Positions 34,973 through 48,200 of a DNA stretch of 64,000 nucleotides are shown here, piece after piece (the stretch's first letter is position 1; each line of letters begins with the position of its first letter). The notes under the pieces are model-generated. The model was not told the DNA's origin. It worked only from the letters and a program-made list of their open reading frames with translations, and ran no database searches. The stretch is taken from the NCBI GenBank assembly GCA_036971615.1, contig JAYKKR010000018.1:124001-188000 (forward strand). Direction: 5' to 3'. A program made the translations under genes and the position numbers. Origin of the DNA: Amyloporia xantha. Lineage: Eukaryota > Basidiomycota > Agaricomycetes > Polyporales > Adustoporiaceae.

Positions 34973-37119
34973 ATGCGTTACGCCGACATCGTCCTAGTGC
35001 TTCTCGCGGTTTCATCGGCCATTGTTATATATCACCTCAATCATAGACGATCTACCAATGAGCTTCCACCGGGTCCGTCCAGGATCCCAATTTTTGGCAA
35101 CCTCTTCCAAGTCAATGCATTGAGGCCGTACCCACAGGTAGAATATCAATCAAGTGCGCGTCCGCTCGTTCTGATATCTTTCCGTATACAGTTTCGGGCT
35201 TGGGCACTGAAATACGGAGAGATCTTCTACTTACGCCTCGGGCCTCAAGACGTCATCGTTCTCAATACGGCCAGAGCTGCGGATGAGCTCTTTGTCAACC
35301 GTAGTGCCAAGTATTCTAGCCGTGCATACCCTCATGTCGCTCAGACACTTGTGAGTGATGATCAACGCATGGTTTTCCTCCCTTATGACAAGGAGTGGAA
35401 GGTGAAGTATTTAGTTAGATGTTTACCGCATCGACTGACCCTTTTATCTAGGTTGTAAGACGCGAGCTGCAAGGTGTGATTGGGCCCAATCCCTCGAAAC
35501 AATTTCGTCATGTTCAAGATCTCGAATCGCGTGTTTTCCTACATGATCTACTTTGTCACGGGGCTTCCAGTGTTACGAATGTACATGTCCAAGGACCAAA
35601 TGGCGAGGTTCCTGAGCGTCATTGGTTTGCTCTGGTAAGACGCTTTGTGAGTGGAATGTCACATCATGGCGCTATATCATCTCATCTGGTGCATATTCAT
35701 AGACGACAAGTGTCGTGATGAATGTTACATACGGCAAGCGAGTACATCGGCTGTACAATAATCCACAATTGTACATCTTCGATCTTTGCGCTGCTGGCGA
35801 CTGCTTATGATCTCATAACTTTGGTAGACATAAGATTTACGACATTCTTGCCAATTTTGTCCGCGTCGCGCAACCGGGAAACTATCTGTGTGTATGATAA
35901 GCAGTTCAGACTGGAATATTTTGGTTAATTATCGAATAATCTTGTAGCGTGGATTCTTTCCCCGTTCTAACCCTACTTCCTGATGTTCTAGCACCATGGA
36001 GAGCGGAGGGCCGGAAGATGCACCAGTGGTGCGTCCTGTGAAAAACAATGAAGTCGATACTCACTGAGTCCGGTCCTACCTGTTTCAGGGAGATGGAACT
36101 CTGGGGCAGGCTCCTGGAGGACGGGAAAGCAGAACTCCGGGAAGGTGTGGCCAGTCAAGGCTTCATCAATACGTATCTCCGAAAACGCGCAGATGCAGGA
36201 TTGGAGAACGCCCCCGGGAACAATCTCACCGAAGATGGGTGGATGCGGGACAAGTTAGTCGCATACACTGCCGGTACAATTCTTGAAGCAGGCTCCGACA
36301 CCACAGCAAGCTCTATCCAATCGTTTGTGCTGTTCATGCTGAGCAACCCGCATATACTGCGCCGCGTGAGAGAGGAAGTGGACCAGGTAATTGGACTGGA
36401 GCGGATGCCCGACTTCGAAGATGAAAAGAGGTTGCCGTACATGGTTGCTTGCATTAAAGAGACACTCAGACGGCGTCCGCCGATAATAATGGGTAATAAC
36501 GCGTTTCATGTCTGGCCCGCCAGAGTGAGCTCAACGTCATTTGTTGTAGGTGTGCCTCATAAGGCTGAGGAGGATGACGTATATGAGGGTTACTTCATTC
36601 CTAAAGGCTCTACTGTGATCGGTAATGTGTGGGCGATTCACATGGATCCCGCTCGGTTCCCGAATCCCACATCATTCAATCCTGAGCGGTTCTACGATCC
36701 GGACAAGCCGCCATTCTGGGGCAGTGGACCTGAATCCTTGAATCGAGACCAGTTGAGCGCTCTTCTCGTTCCCTTACATAGTGAAAGTCATTGATGACTA
36801 TTACAGTTATGCCTTCGGTTGGGGGAGGCGCTTTTGCCAGGGCAGCTACGTCGCAGAAGCGTCGCTCTTTATTGCGTTATCGCGCCTCGTATGGGGCATC
36901 GACTTTACTGCACCGATTAATGAGCAAACTGGGCAGCCTATTATTCCTGACATGGCTCATGAAGAAGCCAACTGGAGCGAAGGATTCGTCAGTGGGCCAA
37001 GGATCTATGGTGTCACCTTTAAAGCTCGTTCCGAGAAACACGCGGAATTGATTAGGAGGTCTTACGAGGACTTGCAGAACGAATGGCAGATAGCTGGAAT
37101 GGTAGGGGACGAGCGATAG
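34973..37119 (+). CDS. Cytochrome P450 monooxygenase (second copy)
   Basis: Same architecture as its neighbour: anchor, NELPPGPSRIPIFGNLF, LVSDDQRMVFLPYDKEWK, AGSDTTA, KETLRRRPP, NPERFYD and haem loop FGWGRRFCQG. The introns, for example those around 35740 and 35830-35980, splice in phase, and no disabling change is seen. It is clearly more diverged from copy 1 than copy 3 is, so the tandem duplication predates the inverted one. About 505 residues. Confidence 0.91.
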
Positions 37120-37885
37120 AAATGTCGTCATTCATTGCATTTATCGAATTTCAGTGACATTCGCATCAGAATTTGAATCCGTGTACATGTCGCACATGAA
37201 ATTCTGACTGAACAAAATCTTTAAAACAGAAGAGGAGTTTGAGCGAGGACGCCTAGTGCCACCAAAGGCGCTCGTAATCTAATTTAAATATGCTCAAGAG
37301 ACTGGTGCTGACCAGCGTTGTGCGATTACGCAAAATGAATCTGTAGCGGGAAGAATACTGTCGGATACAGCCTCTAGTATCTGTAGGACATGTATCGAGA
37401 TGCAAGCCTGAGCTCGACGCGTCGCAAGAGGAGTAGCGACGGCTGTGAACCGTAGTAGGTTAACTATGGCATGTACGAGAACGCGTTTCGGAAGCAGTAA
37501 CTCGATATGTAACTCGATATGTACCGGTCTATAGCAACGGACGCAATGGAATAAGAATAAACGACAGGGATGCGCCTACGGCGTGGGCTACATGTCCGGA
37601 TGGACATGTGAGGATGTTAGGCATAGCGCTTTATTAATACCTACGGTGCTCCAGAGTCCACAAACGCGCGCGAGAGTGGAAAACGGCCTGATCATTTTAA
37701 CCACCATAACGCTACACCTGAAGATAATAAGAGGCATTCTGCCCGAGTGCACGAACTCAACCCGGTCCTCATTGAAGTGCCACGGCTCCGCTTAGGCGCT
37801 ACGTGGAGTATATGAGTAAAAAATTGGCGGTGCTCACCGCTACGTATTTAGAGTACATCATAGCTGGAGGGTCGACGCTAGGCCT
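37120..37885. other. Intergenic region downstream of P450 copy 2
   Basis: Convergent between P450 copy 2 and F-box copy 1. Only short unsupported frames. Confidence 0.4.
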
Positions 37886-39534
37886 TTATATATTATTAGG
37901 TCCAAATGGGCGGCAAAATGAGTCGAGCCTAGGGGTGGTGTCGAGACTCGGGAAGAGTCGATGAAGAGTCGGGATAAATGTATCCCTATCCGCAATCCCT
38001 GGTCTTTGCTGAAACGTAAGCTCACGGAGACCGTGAGATGTAACAGGGAACGCCTCCGGGAGGAGAGTATCAGACTCGCCACACCCAACCGAGGGTAAGG
38101 CCAACGTCGTCAAATCAGGACAGCGCTGAGCGAAGGGGACAAGGGCGGACATGGACGGCAGCCCTCCTCTGTCTATGTTACAGTGAAGCGTAAATGCCTT
38201 CATTCTTGGCCATGCTGACGTCAACTCGTAGAAATCCGCGTCGGGTAGATGCATTGCTAGCGTTTCGAATTGGAGATGGATTCCTTCCAGCTGTCCCATC
38301 ACGAAGAGCGGCCGTATGAGATCGATGAACGCGAACGATGCACCCTCCAAGTATAACCGTGGAACCCACGGCGAGCATTGCACAACCAGCCGGCGTAAAG
38401 CTGGAAATTTTGTGCAGAGAGCCAGACTCATCATGGCCTTGCGGCAGCTGTCAGGCCCCAGAGAGTCGTCGCGACCCTCAGGCCCCCAAATGTCCCGATA
38501 CTTCAACGAGATGGAGCGAAGCAGAGGCGGAGATATAGCTTGTAGAAAAGAAAGAATGATTTGTTGTCCCGCCTGAAGTGATAGGGATTCCAGTCGGCTG
38601 AAGCCTTCGCGAAGCGACTCCGGCATAACCTCCACATCCTCAATGCTAATGTGGAGGTCCGAAAGGTTTGCCATCCCCGCGAGAATATTGAAAGATGGAG
38701 CGTCCATCATCCGCACTGCACTATGCAGGTGCAGTCTACGCAAGTGGTGACATGCCACCAGAGGTAACAACGAGTTCGCCTGAGTAATGCCGCGCACAGA
38801 AAGACTTTCAACCGCAGCAGCCTTCAGTGGGATATAGCGAAGTATGCTCTCTAGGACGCATTCCCTTCTGGTCGATCGTCCGTATCTACCTCCATCGCAG
38901 AATTCGAGGGAAAGGTCCTGAAGCGACGGTGAGACGAGGGGGAACACGGTCAAATCATCACCTGAGCGCTGCGACCAATGCAGCTTGCGCAGCTGAGGCA
39001 GAATGGGATCGCCCTGCTGACAATGGGAAAGGAAAGAGAGGACCGACGAATCGATGGCATCCATGTAATGGTGCCGCAGAGAGTGTACACGCTTGGCGTA
39101 CTGCCGAAGTCGCTCCCACTCGCTGAGACATACGTCGCCCTGTAGAACCTAACATGTATAGATCATCAACACGGGATAGCACGTGTCTAGAATAATGTTA
39201 CACATACCCACACGAATTGGTGGTCCAGGTCATATTCATCGTCGCTATCCACGTCAGAGTCCCTAAAATCTTCTGTCTCCACTACGACCCTCTTGAAACA
39301 AGTTAAGACTCCCAACAAAGGTTTCATGCTGTCTAGGGTTCTCCACAGTGACTGCAATGCAGGATCCGCAAACATTTTGCACACTCTCGCCAACCTCGAC
39401 ATTGTCTGCCGGTTGCTCTGGTAAAAGATGACGTCGCCTTCATTTAAACGATCGTACGTATCCCCGTAGCACGGCATCTGGTCAAATACAGCAAGTAGGA
39501 CATCTCGCGTATGTAGTGCACAAACACATGCCAT
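37886..39534 (-). CDS. F-box/leucine-rich-repeat-like protein (copy 1)
   Basis: Exon 1 (from 39534) carries an F-box-like helix pair (VLLAVFDQMP .. SRLARVCKMFADPALQSLWRTL), then an Asp-rich spacer. After a short intron, exon 2 (39123-37886) gives a run of leucine-rich segments (LHLHSAVRMM, MANLSDLHISI, RLESLSLQAG, LRSISLKYRD, LRELTF). This is the expanded Agaricomycete F-box family, presumed SCF ubiquitin-ligase substrate adaptors. Partner and substrate unknown. Confidence 0.82.
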
Positions 39535-40793
39535 GCTGAATGATGTTTGGGACGTTTGGTTTGCGGGACACGTCCAGGCTCCTCTCCATCCGTCTTCGAG
39601 TGGCAGAGGAAACTCATCCGAGTATTTCCCAATATGTACTAGTTTATTGATATCTCTAATCCACGTGTCAAATCTCTCTCAAACCCCGCCAACTTTATTT
39701 TCCTCTACCACTCTGCGACGGCTGGCACAAAACATTTGTCAACAACATCAGCCACAGCACCGGAGCATGAAAAGAACATTAGAAATTTGTTGACCTAACC
39801 CTATCTCAAGGAGAAATATGGTTTCCAAGTCTCGTTTTGGGAGATGTTCACGTGCTTTGTAGCTACAATCGTCTCACCCCGTATGAGAACGACTTTGCAA
39901 TCAATAACGTCGGACAACGCTCGGCGCTCGCCTCTACGAGCAGCTTGCGCATGTTGCTCATGTACTAAGTATATCTCGAACATCAACATCACATTTTCTG
40001 CTTTCCTCACTACAAGGCTCCGCCTGGAGCACCCGGAATCTCGCCGCCGTCTTCACCTACAGTCTCGAGGTCAATGAGTTAGTAACAGAAGTCAATGAAT
40101 GGCACTTCGGAGTAGATATGTTTCGTATCAAGGGGTTGCGCACTGATGATAGAGCGAACAACCATTGCAAACAACACTGTTACATAATCAATGTTTGAAA
40201 GACGTTTATTTCATCCTCCGACTTGTGGCTGACGTTGTTGACAAATGTTTTGTGCCAGCCGTCGCAGAGTGGTAGAGGAAAATAAAGTTGGCGGGGTTTG
40301 GGAGAGATTGGACACGTGGATTACAGATTTGAAGAAACTAGTACATATTGGGAAACGACGATATTGGGATGAGTTTCCTCTACCACTCGGAGACGGATGG
40401 AGAGGAGCCTGGGACACGTCGTGAAGCTTGAAGCTTGACGGAGAAATGAACGGCATTAAGATGGAATATGCACTGCAAATAAATAACCGTTTCAAAGGCA
40501 GTGAAAACAGTAAGATAAGTGCGCGAAAGGGGTTATTAATATGGAACCATGCCTTTCACACGCCTATCTTATCATTTTCGCTGCCTGCGAAACGGTGATT
40601 TTTTTGTGGTGATGCCAACACGTCGCAAATAACAAATAACATCAGTACACGTGATCGCGACACGAACCACAAAGACGTCAAAGCTTGCTACCGCACCCGG
40701 CGTGCCATCCCACTATCAATCTTGAGACCCATCCCACTATCGGACCGCCATCCCACTATCCTGTAGTACTTCTACTATCCCATTAACAATATA
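39535..40793. repeat. Element with about 190-bp inverted arms between two F-box genes
   Basis: Sequence at about 39568-39757 recurs as its reverse complement at about 40228-40422 with few differences, including GTTTTGTGCCAGCCGTCGCA on one side and its complement on the other. Total span is about 855 bp. The left arm begins directly upstream of the start codon of F-box copy 1, so the arms may be duplicated F-box promoter rather than transposon ends. Short direct repeats CCATCCCACTATC occur at 40705, 40729 and 40748. Confidence 0.75.
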
Positions 40794-42442
40794 CTAGTAT
40801 ATACTCGAAAGAATATGCTCGCTTCGCTCGCAATTACATAAGAATGAGCAGTAAAACCAGTCGAGCTTGGAGGGTGTGTTGAGATTCGGGAAGAGTCGAT
40901 GAAGACATAAGATGAATGTGTCCAGTTCTGCAATCGCTGGTGTCCTCTGAAAGGTAAGCTCACAGAGACCGTGGGACATAGCAGGGAGCGCCTCAGGGAC
41001 GAGAGTATCACTCCACAGCGATGGTAAGGCCAGCGTCTTCAAGTCAGGACAGTGCTGAGCAAAGGGGACCAAGGCGGACATGGATGGCTGCGCTGCTTCA
41101 TGCGTGCGACAGTGGAGTGTAAATGCCTTCATTCTTGGCCATGCTGATGTCAACTCGACAAAATCCGCGTCGGGTAGATGTATTGTTAGGCTTCCGAATT
41201 GAAGGTGGATTTCTTCCAACTGTCCCATCACGAAGAGCGGCCGTATGACATCAACGAAAGTGGACGTTGTATTTTCCGACGGCCGCAGGTACCATGGCAT
41301 GGAAATAATCAGCCGCCGCAAGGCCGCAAATTTTGTGCACAGAGCCAGACTCATCATAGCCTCGCGGCAGCTGTCAGGCCCCATAACGTGGTTACGACCA
41401 TCAGGTCCCTGAACATTCCAGTGGTCCAACGAAATGGAGCGAAGCAGAGGCGAAGATATGGCTTGCAGAAAAGAAAGGTTGGAAAGTTGTCCCCCCTCAA
41501 GCGATAGAGATTCCAATTTACTGAAGCCTGCGTGAAGTGGCATCGGTATATCTTCCACATCGTAGATGGCAATACGGAGGTCCGAAAGGTTTGCCATCCC
41601 CGCAAGAGCGTTGAAAGATTCTGCATCCATCATGTGCACTGTACTATGCAGGTGCAGTCTATGCAAGCGGTGACACGCCGCTAGAGTCAACAGCGAGCTC
41701 GCCCGAGTGAGGCCTTGCACAGAAAGACTTTGTATCGCAGGAACCTTGGATGCGATATAGCGAAGTATGCTCTCCAGAACGCATTCCCTTTTGGTGGGTC
41801 GTTTGTCTCTACCTCCACCGCAGAGTTCGAGAGAAAGATCACTAAGCAACGGTGAGACGAGGGGGAGCACGGTCACATCATCACCTGAGCCCTGCGACCA
41901 ATCCAGCTTGCGCAGCTGAGGCAAAATGGGTTGGCCCTGCTGACAGTAAGAAAGGAAAAAAAGGACCGATGGATCGATGCCATCGAAATGATGGTGGCGC
42001 AAGGAGCGCACACGCTTGGCGTACTGCCGAAACCGATCCCACTCGAGGGGACAGACATCACCATGCAAAGTCTAGCATGTCTCTCATCAACATGAAGCAC
42101 CGCATGTACAAAAAATCATACACATACCCACACGAATTCTTCTTCAGGTTCTTCATCGCTCTCCATGTCAGAGCGTGGAGAATCCTCTCTCTCCACCATG
42201 ACCCGCTTGAAACAAGTTAAAAGTCTAAGCAAAGGTTTCATGCTGTCCAGGGTCCTCCACAGAGACTGCAGTGCAGGATCCGCGAACACTTTGCAGACTC
42301 TCGCCGACCTCGACACCGCCCGGCGGTTGCTCTGGTAGATCTCGCGTTCTTTTAGGCGATCGTACGTACCCTTATGGCACGGCATCTGGTCGAATATAGC
42401 AAGTAAAATATCTTGCATTTGTAGTGCGCGAAGGCACGCCAT
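40794..42442 (-). CDS. F-box/leucine-rich-repeat-like protein (copy 2)
   Basis: Paralogue of copy 1 along the whole length: ILLAIFDQMP and SRSARVCKVFADPALQSLWRTL in exon 1, an acidic spacer (DMESDEEPEEEF), then exon 2 with the same LRR-like segments. The start ATG at 42442 is in the same context as copy 1. Intact. It ends beside a TCGCTTCGCT-containing stretch also seen near 9630. Confidence 0.82.
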
Positions 42443-42519
42443 GCTGAACGATGCTCGGGGCGTTTGCGGGATGCAGTGTAGAGGTTGAAGGAGAAACAAG
42501 AGACACAGAGCGCGCCGAC

Positions 42520-43005
42520 GCGTGGCAAACAACACCAGTGCACGTGACCGCGACGCGAGCCACAAAAGTTAGGAATTTACGATACAGGCTAGGAGAAGGA
42601 GCTGTGTTACGAAACTTTCAGGTCGAAAACACGTATGTAACACTGTATCAGGCCATGTGCATGAGATTCCGCGAGCAAGTGTGAAACCAGGCTTTCTGAT
42701 TGGACACAGATGGTAGAGCATAGGGGTACTAGCATTCATTCTATGGTAAAATTACATTTTCCAGGTGCAACACAGCAAATCAGTAATAGGAATAGAGATA
42801 AGACGGAGAGGGGCAATTTTGTCCGGTACCGACGTCTGACCCACACGCAGGAAGAGATGCAAGCAGCACAGCCCGCCAGGGAGGGATATGATGAGGTAGG
42901 AATTGGCGATAGAGGGGTAGGAGGGGGAGGCTGTGGTATGAAAAAAACAGAGGTACAACATGCAATGAGAAGGGATGACGGTCGGATTGGGATGTAATGA
43001 GAAGA
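42520..43005. repeat. Left arm of a distant inverted repeat
   Basis: The stretches 42520-42570 and 42716-43000 are found again as reverse complement at about 48150-48200 and 47830-48120, with recognisable but decayed identity (for example CTATTCCTATT.CTGAT and TGCATCTCTTCCTGCGTGT). The arms enclose the G-alpha gene. Confidence 0.75.
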
Positions 43006-44622
43006 GTGACGTCGTGAACCAGCGATGTAAATGCCCACCCATGGCAGTCAAGTCCAGCAGAGGAGGGAACGGCAACGGCTCCGCGCGTCGTTTTCACGGT
43101 CGTAAGCCCGAGAAGTGATGGCTGACGACGGGGGCGTATCCGCGCTGACAGGACCTGCCCGACACCGGGGACACCTAATACGTATGAGAAGCAAGACAGG
43201 GACAGGCGACGGGCGGCCGGCGACTGAGGCTGGGTACAGAAGGGCAAGGTAATTCGGGAGCGCGCAATTAAGATTCTTGGTAAATTAATCCGTCCTCGAA
43301 ACCCACTAAGTCTGGCATTTCGGCGAGGGGCGTCGTTGAAGCGATGGGAAGATACGTCAGGGAGTGAACCGCGGCCCGGCACACTGAATAGGACGAGGGG
43401 GACGTCCGCACCCAGCACGAGTTGAGCGCGAGAAGGCAAGAGGCAATTTGAATGTTGAATGTTCAGTAAGCGAACGTCCGACGCTCGGGCGAGGAACAAG
43501 GTACGGCACGCCCACACTAACGCACCACGCAGCTGAGCTATCCCAGGGCAACGCAACCGAAGCGAACTAGACAAGACGGTGGGCCCTGCTCCGAGCGTTC
43601 GAGCCTGATCGATCAAAGCTCGTAGGTGGCCGCTCCTGCATAATCCTTCCCTTCCTTTCCCTACCTAGCCACGACAGCGAGACCGGAGGCCCATCAGCGC
43701 ATCGCATCACGCCGACGTCAGCCCTGCTGTCCCGGTCCTCTTCCTGAACCCCGATGCGAACCGGCGAAATCCGCCAACAGATCTCAGCTCCGCCGGACAG
43801 CTGCGATAGTGGCATTATGACAAGTGCACATTGCACAGTGGCAGTGGCCCGTGACAAGCCGGACGTGTGCATGCGTGCGTTGACGTCTCGAATCCGACAT
43901 GCGCTGCGGCTCTAGTGATGGGTGGCATACCATAGGGATGTGGACCCGCCGAGGTCGGGCAAAGAACAGCTCCGAGAGGAAGAGACGAAGGCGTGTCATA
44001 AGCCACCTTGAGCGGATAGAACTGATAAGAAATACGTAAGATATACGATGGAGACGACCGTGCCGTGCGACGTTGATAGAGTAGGATAATGATAACGACA
44101 GTAGATGGTCGTCGTTGACGGCAGTAAGTGACAATGACGGTAGGAGATGCTGACGGTAGGCTGGCGACGGTGACGGTATAATAGGTGAAGCGGTGGCGCT
44201 AGAGACGAGTACGATAGCGAGATGTCCAGACAGAGGCGACGAAATGAAATGAGGCAGGCAGACGAGGCGCGTGTAGTGGTGTGAGCTGGAGAGGCGCGGT
44301 ACAATGTGATGAGACGCAGGCTGATATCATGAGGAAGATGGCAGATGGCGGATGAGATATGAACGGGTGATGATGTGCATGCATAATGAGATGAATAGAG
44401 GAGGACCCTGCTGATTGTCGCACGTTAGCACGAACAACTGTAAAAATTCGACATCGACATAGCAACGATGAACGGAGAAAGTAGGAGACGGAGGATGAGC
44501 CAACGAGGACGCGTCTCATCGTGCATCGTAGCCGTCGAAGAATGAGGCAACACGGAAGGAGCACGGAAAGAAATACTCACCGACAATGTAACCGAAAACC
44601 CTATATACACTTCCCTAAAATC
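43006..44622. other. Region without a supportable gene, left of the G-alpha gene
   Basis: Contains long open frames on the minus strand, but none has homology, consistent splicing or a plausible product. The stretch 44040-44300 is enriched in simple GACGGTA-like purine/pyrimidine runs. Confidence 0.4.
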
Positions 44623-46065
44623 CTACAAGATGCCTGAGTCCTTCAGCGCATTCTGCAATATTGTCTCTTTCACTGCCGCGAATACCAGCCGGATATTGCT
44701 CGTATCTGTCGCCTGCGTCAAACTACGCCCACAAAATCAGTAACCGCACGCCGGAGAGACGACGAGACACAGAACCAGGAGAAGTGCGCAACGTGGGATT
44801 CGGGTACAACAATAGGGAGGGGACCAGGAGATGACAGAAGACGAATAAAACCGCGACACATACTGTGGATATACACTTAGTCGTGCCCGATTCGCCTGCA
44901 TAAATCGCCACAAGATGTACTTCGCCGCCTTATTGATATCCGGCCCGCCTGTATACTCCGGAAAATACCTCTCAAGAGGCACCTTCGGTAGCTTGTTCTT
45001 GAACACGTCAATCTTGTTCAGAAAAAGTACGATTGATGTCCGCAAGAACCACCGCGAGTTGATCACCGAGTCGAAAAGTACCAGCGACTCCTTCATTCGG
45101 TTCTGCGTGGCCGGGACGAGTCATAGGTAACAGCAGCGAAAACAAAGAACAGACGACATACTTGATCCCGCTCCTCAAGCAGCACCTGGTCGTACTCGCT
45201 CAGCGCCGTGCAGAAGATGATGCTCGTGACGCTCTCGAAACAATGTATCCACTTCTTCCGCTCCGACCGCTGCCCGCCGACATCAAACATGTGTATTCTG
45301 CAGCGCATGTTGTCAGCGTGCCGTCTTCCTGCAACGCGAGCGCGCTTACGACAAAGGGCCCAGCAAAAACCGTGTCTCCGTGATCCCCGTGCTCTTCATT
45401 CGTGCCCGGAGCACGTCCGTCTCTGTCGGCACATAACTCGGCGTCCCTATCCGCAGTGCCTCTGTGAAGAAACTGCCCCGCCATCAGCCACCGCGAGACT
45501 GCACACACACACGCCCACGCCCACGTACTAGCTCGCACTGTCCATCAGGTAGAACTCGCTGCTATGGTCCATAATCGCGGGGATGACCGGGTCCTGCCAC
45601 AGCTCGTAGATCGCCTGCGCCATGTCCTCCGCAAAGTAGAAGCTCGCCTCCGCGAACACCTCGTAGTCCAGGATCCGCTCCGTCCGCGCCCTGTTCTCCG
45701 GCTGCACGCAGTCCACGCCGATCTTGCGCATCGCGAGGATGATGTTGTGCGCCGACTCGAGCAGGTTGCGGTAGATGATCGTCCGGTACGTCATCAGCTC
45801 CGCCTTTGTGTACCCGTTCTGGTGGATGATCTTCATCTGCTTCACGATCGTCGACTTGCCCGACTCGCCGGACCCTGTGCGCGGTGCGAGGTCAGTGCTT
45901 CGGTGGTGGGTGGCTACGCAGAGGAGACGGGCGGGGTGGCGCACCTAGCAGCAGGATCTTGCATTCCTTCTTGAACTTGCGCGAATCCTCCTCGATTTGT
46001 TTGTCAATCTCCTGGGACCGCTGCAGGGCCGCGCGATCATCCTGGGTGGAGACGCAGTTGCCCAT
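44623..46065 (-). CDS. Heterotrimeric G-protein alpha subunit
   Basis: Membrane-attached GTPase relaying pheromone or nutrient receptor signals. The start [10 protein letters not shown] has the Gly2 myristoylation and Cys4 palmitoylation sites. P-loop GSGESGKST; helical domain [18 protein letters not shown]; switch [12 protein letters not shown]; switch [26 protein letters not shown]; and a final [20 protein letters not shown] leading to C-terminal KDSGIL. Splits at several short introns, all in phase. It is intact although flanked by decayed duplications. Which of the basidiomycete G-alpha groups it belongs to needs a tree. Confidence 0.95.
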
Positions 46066-47829
46066 GGCGGCGGGAGTGGGGTCGAATCAAGCTTGTGTAG
46101 GTATGTACGTATTTGAGAGGGTAGGTGGTGCGCTGTAATGTTGGGGAGTATGTATGGCGGAGGATGCTGAGGATCAGGCCAGCGTGCAGAGGAAGACGGG
46201 GAGGAGGAAAGGGACGAGGAGGACGGTGAGAGCAGGAGGTGGACCGTTAGCGACTGGCGAGAACAAGGGCGGCGGCTGAGCAAGCATCACGACGCATCAC
46301 ATCACTGTCACGCCCTTTGTCCTGCTTACAGCCAAGTCCAGTCACGGTCCCGTCACGGCCCCGTCGGAGTTGAATGAAAATCAAAGTTATAATTTTGGCT
46401 AATTTTATAGATCCCAAATGAGCACACTTATTCAAATTATTCAAGCCTGATTGAGAAAGCGTGACAGACGTGCGACTGTCTCGCGGCGTGTTGCGTGTCA
46501 CTCTACCAGCCAAATTCACCGCGCGGCAGGCAACTGTCACACCTGGTCACGCTATGAAAAGGAATGCATTTGCGTGACTTCTAACCACCGCGAAGTGAGA
46601 TAGACATTGAATATTTGAAAACCAAGTAGACAGAAAGTATGTTAAGTCATTTTTGGATTAATCTGTCTCTTCAGAATTTGGCCAAATCTGTTTTTAAGCC
46701 AGCAGGACGGAAATTTTACTTGGGTGTGAAAAGGAACGCCGCTACACTGCATATTTTCCAATCTCCGACAAACAATGCCTGTTCGGTGACGGACTCTCTG
46801 TTTTGGACTTGGCTGTAATCGGTGCTGTCACGGTCACACATCTCAACCTCGAACCCGACATCTAAGTTAACATGGGTGATGTCGCTGCTCTCATGTGCAT
46901 GAGGCACTCTCCGCTGACACGCTCGCCGCAACCGCTCCCACTCGCACAAGCTGACGGTTGGGACCGTTTCCGCCGCCACCTGGGATCTACGTCCGCCCTC
47001 CGCCGGTGACCAGCGCAGCGGATATCGCTATAGGCTACCAGCCGCACTATGCCAAACGTAGGCATGCCGCGGCCGGCATAAGTAATTTATCTCGATCTGG
47101 TTTCATTAAACACACCTGCGCCGCTGCGCGTAATGTAACCCGAGTCCCTCCGGCATTCTCGGAAAGCACTGGCTTTTGCGCTCTCACCCGATACGGGTAT
47201 GACGACGCTCATCTTCATGTACATTCGTAAAACATATCTACGTGCGGAAGGGACATCCTCGTCGAGCGCACCCGCCAATTTCGCGTCCTGGTAGCGGCCG
47301 GATCGAATGAAGGAGGGCGAAAAAATAGCACATGCTTGTGATGTTCGGTGGGGGCGAGAAGACAGGCGATGTACTGACATGATAGGTACTATTCGCGTGT
47401 GCGGATGCAGGCTTACCTCCTCAGAAACTATCTGCGGAGCTGATCCTAAGAGACATTACATCGGTAAAGAAGCATTGTACCCTCGTTAACGTACGCGTTT
47501 TGTGATGGAAAACCCATGACGATCGCTTGTACGTCAGTATTGCAACCTCAAGAAGCCCCAGTATCCGTACAGTGCTTGGAAATCGTAATTTTGGCTGTAG
47601 CATTGTTATTCTATTGATTATGACTACTCATGATAATGAGGTCGTCTTCCATTCTCGTGCGCGCGCCGCGTTGTGTGAAAGGCGCTTTGTCTCTGATATC
47701 AGGGCATATAGCCATCATTTCTCGGGCTTATGACCATTAAAACGATGCGCGGAGTCATTGCTGTTCTTTCCTCTGCTGGATTTGACTGCCAAAGGTGGGT
47801 ATCCACACGATAACGCTCTTCTCACTACA
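46066..47829. other. Upstream region of G-alpha gene
   Basis: No complete gene. A short minus-strand frame near 46905-46970 contains CEWERLRR, reminiscent of the F-box copies, but nothing around it supports a gene. Confidence 0.4.
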
Positions 47830-48200
47830 TCGTTATCTGGGCCGCTGTGACCGTCATCCTTACTCATTGACGTGTTGTACCTCTATTTGTTCATAACATA
47901 GCCTTCCCCTCCTACCCCTCTACCGCAGATTTCCTACCTTTTTACATCCCTCCTTGCAGGCTGTGTCACTTGCATCTCTTCCTGCGTGTACTAGGTCAGA
48001 GGTCGGCGCTAGACAAAATTGCTCCTCTACGCCTTATCTCTATTCCTATTTCTGATCCGCTGTGTTGCACCTAGGAAATGTAATTTTATCGTGGACTGAA
48101 TGCTAGCACTGTGACTACAAGTACTACCAACATATGTGGCGAGTTGCGACTTTCGTGGCTCGCGTCGCCATCACGTGCGCTAATGGTGTTTGTCACGTGT
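47830..48200. repeat. Right arm of the distant inverted repeat
   Basis: Reverse-complement partner of 42520-43005. The order of the two blocks is mirrored, as expected for a true inverted duplication. The stretch 48201-48650 beyond it has no gene. Confidence 0.75.

Noticed and set aside
42780..43616. 278-codon open frame on the minus strand
   Set aside because: Composition is low-complexity, no homology or splice partner, and it overlaps an inverted-repeat arm.
46716..46979. Possible F-box remnant with CEWERLRR on the minus strand
   Set aside because: Only about 20 residues resemble the family and nothing flanking continues the match.
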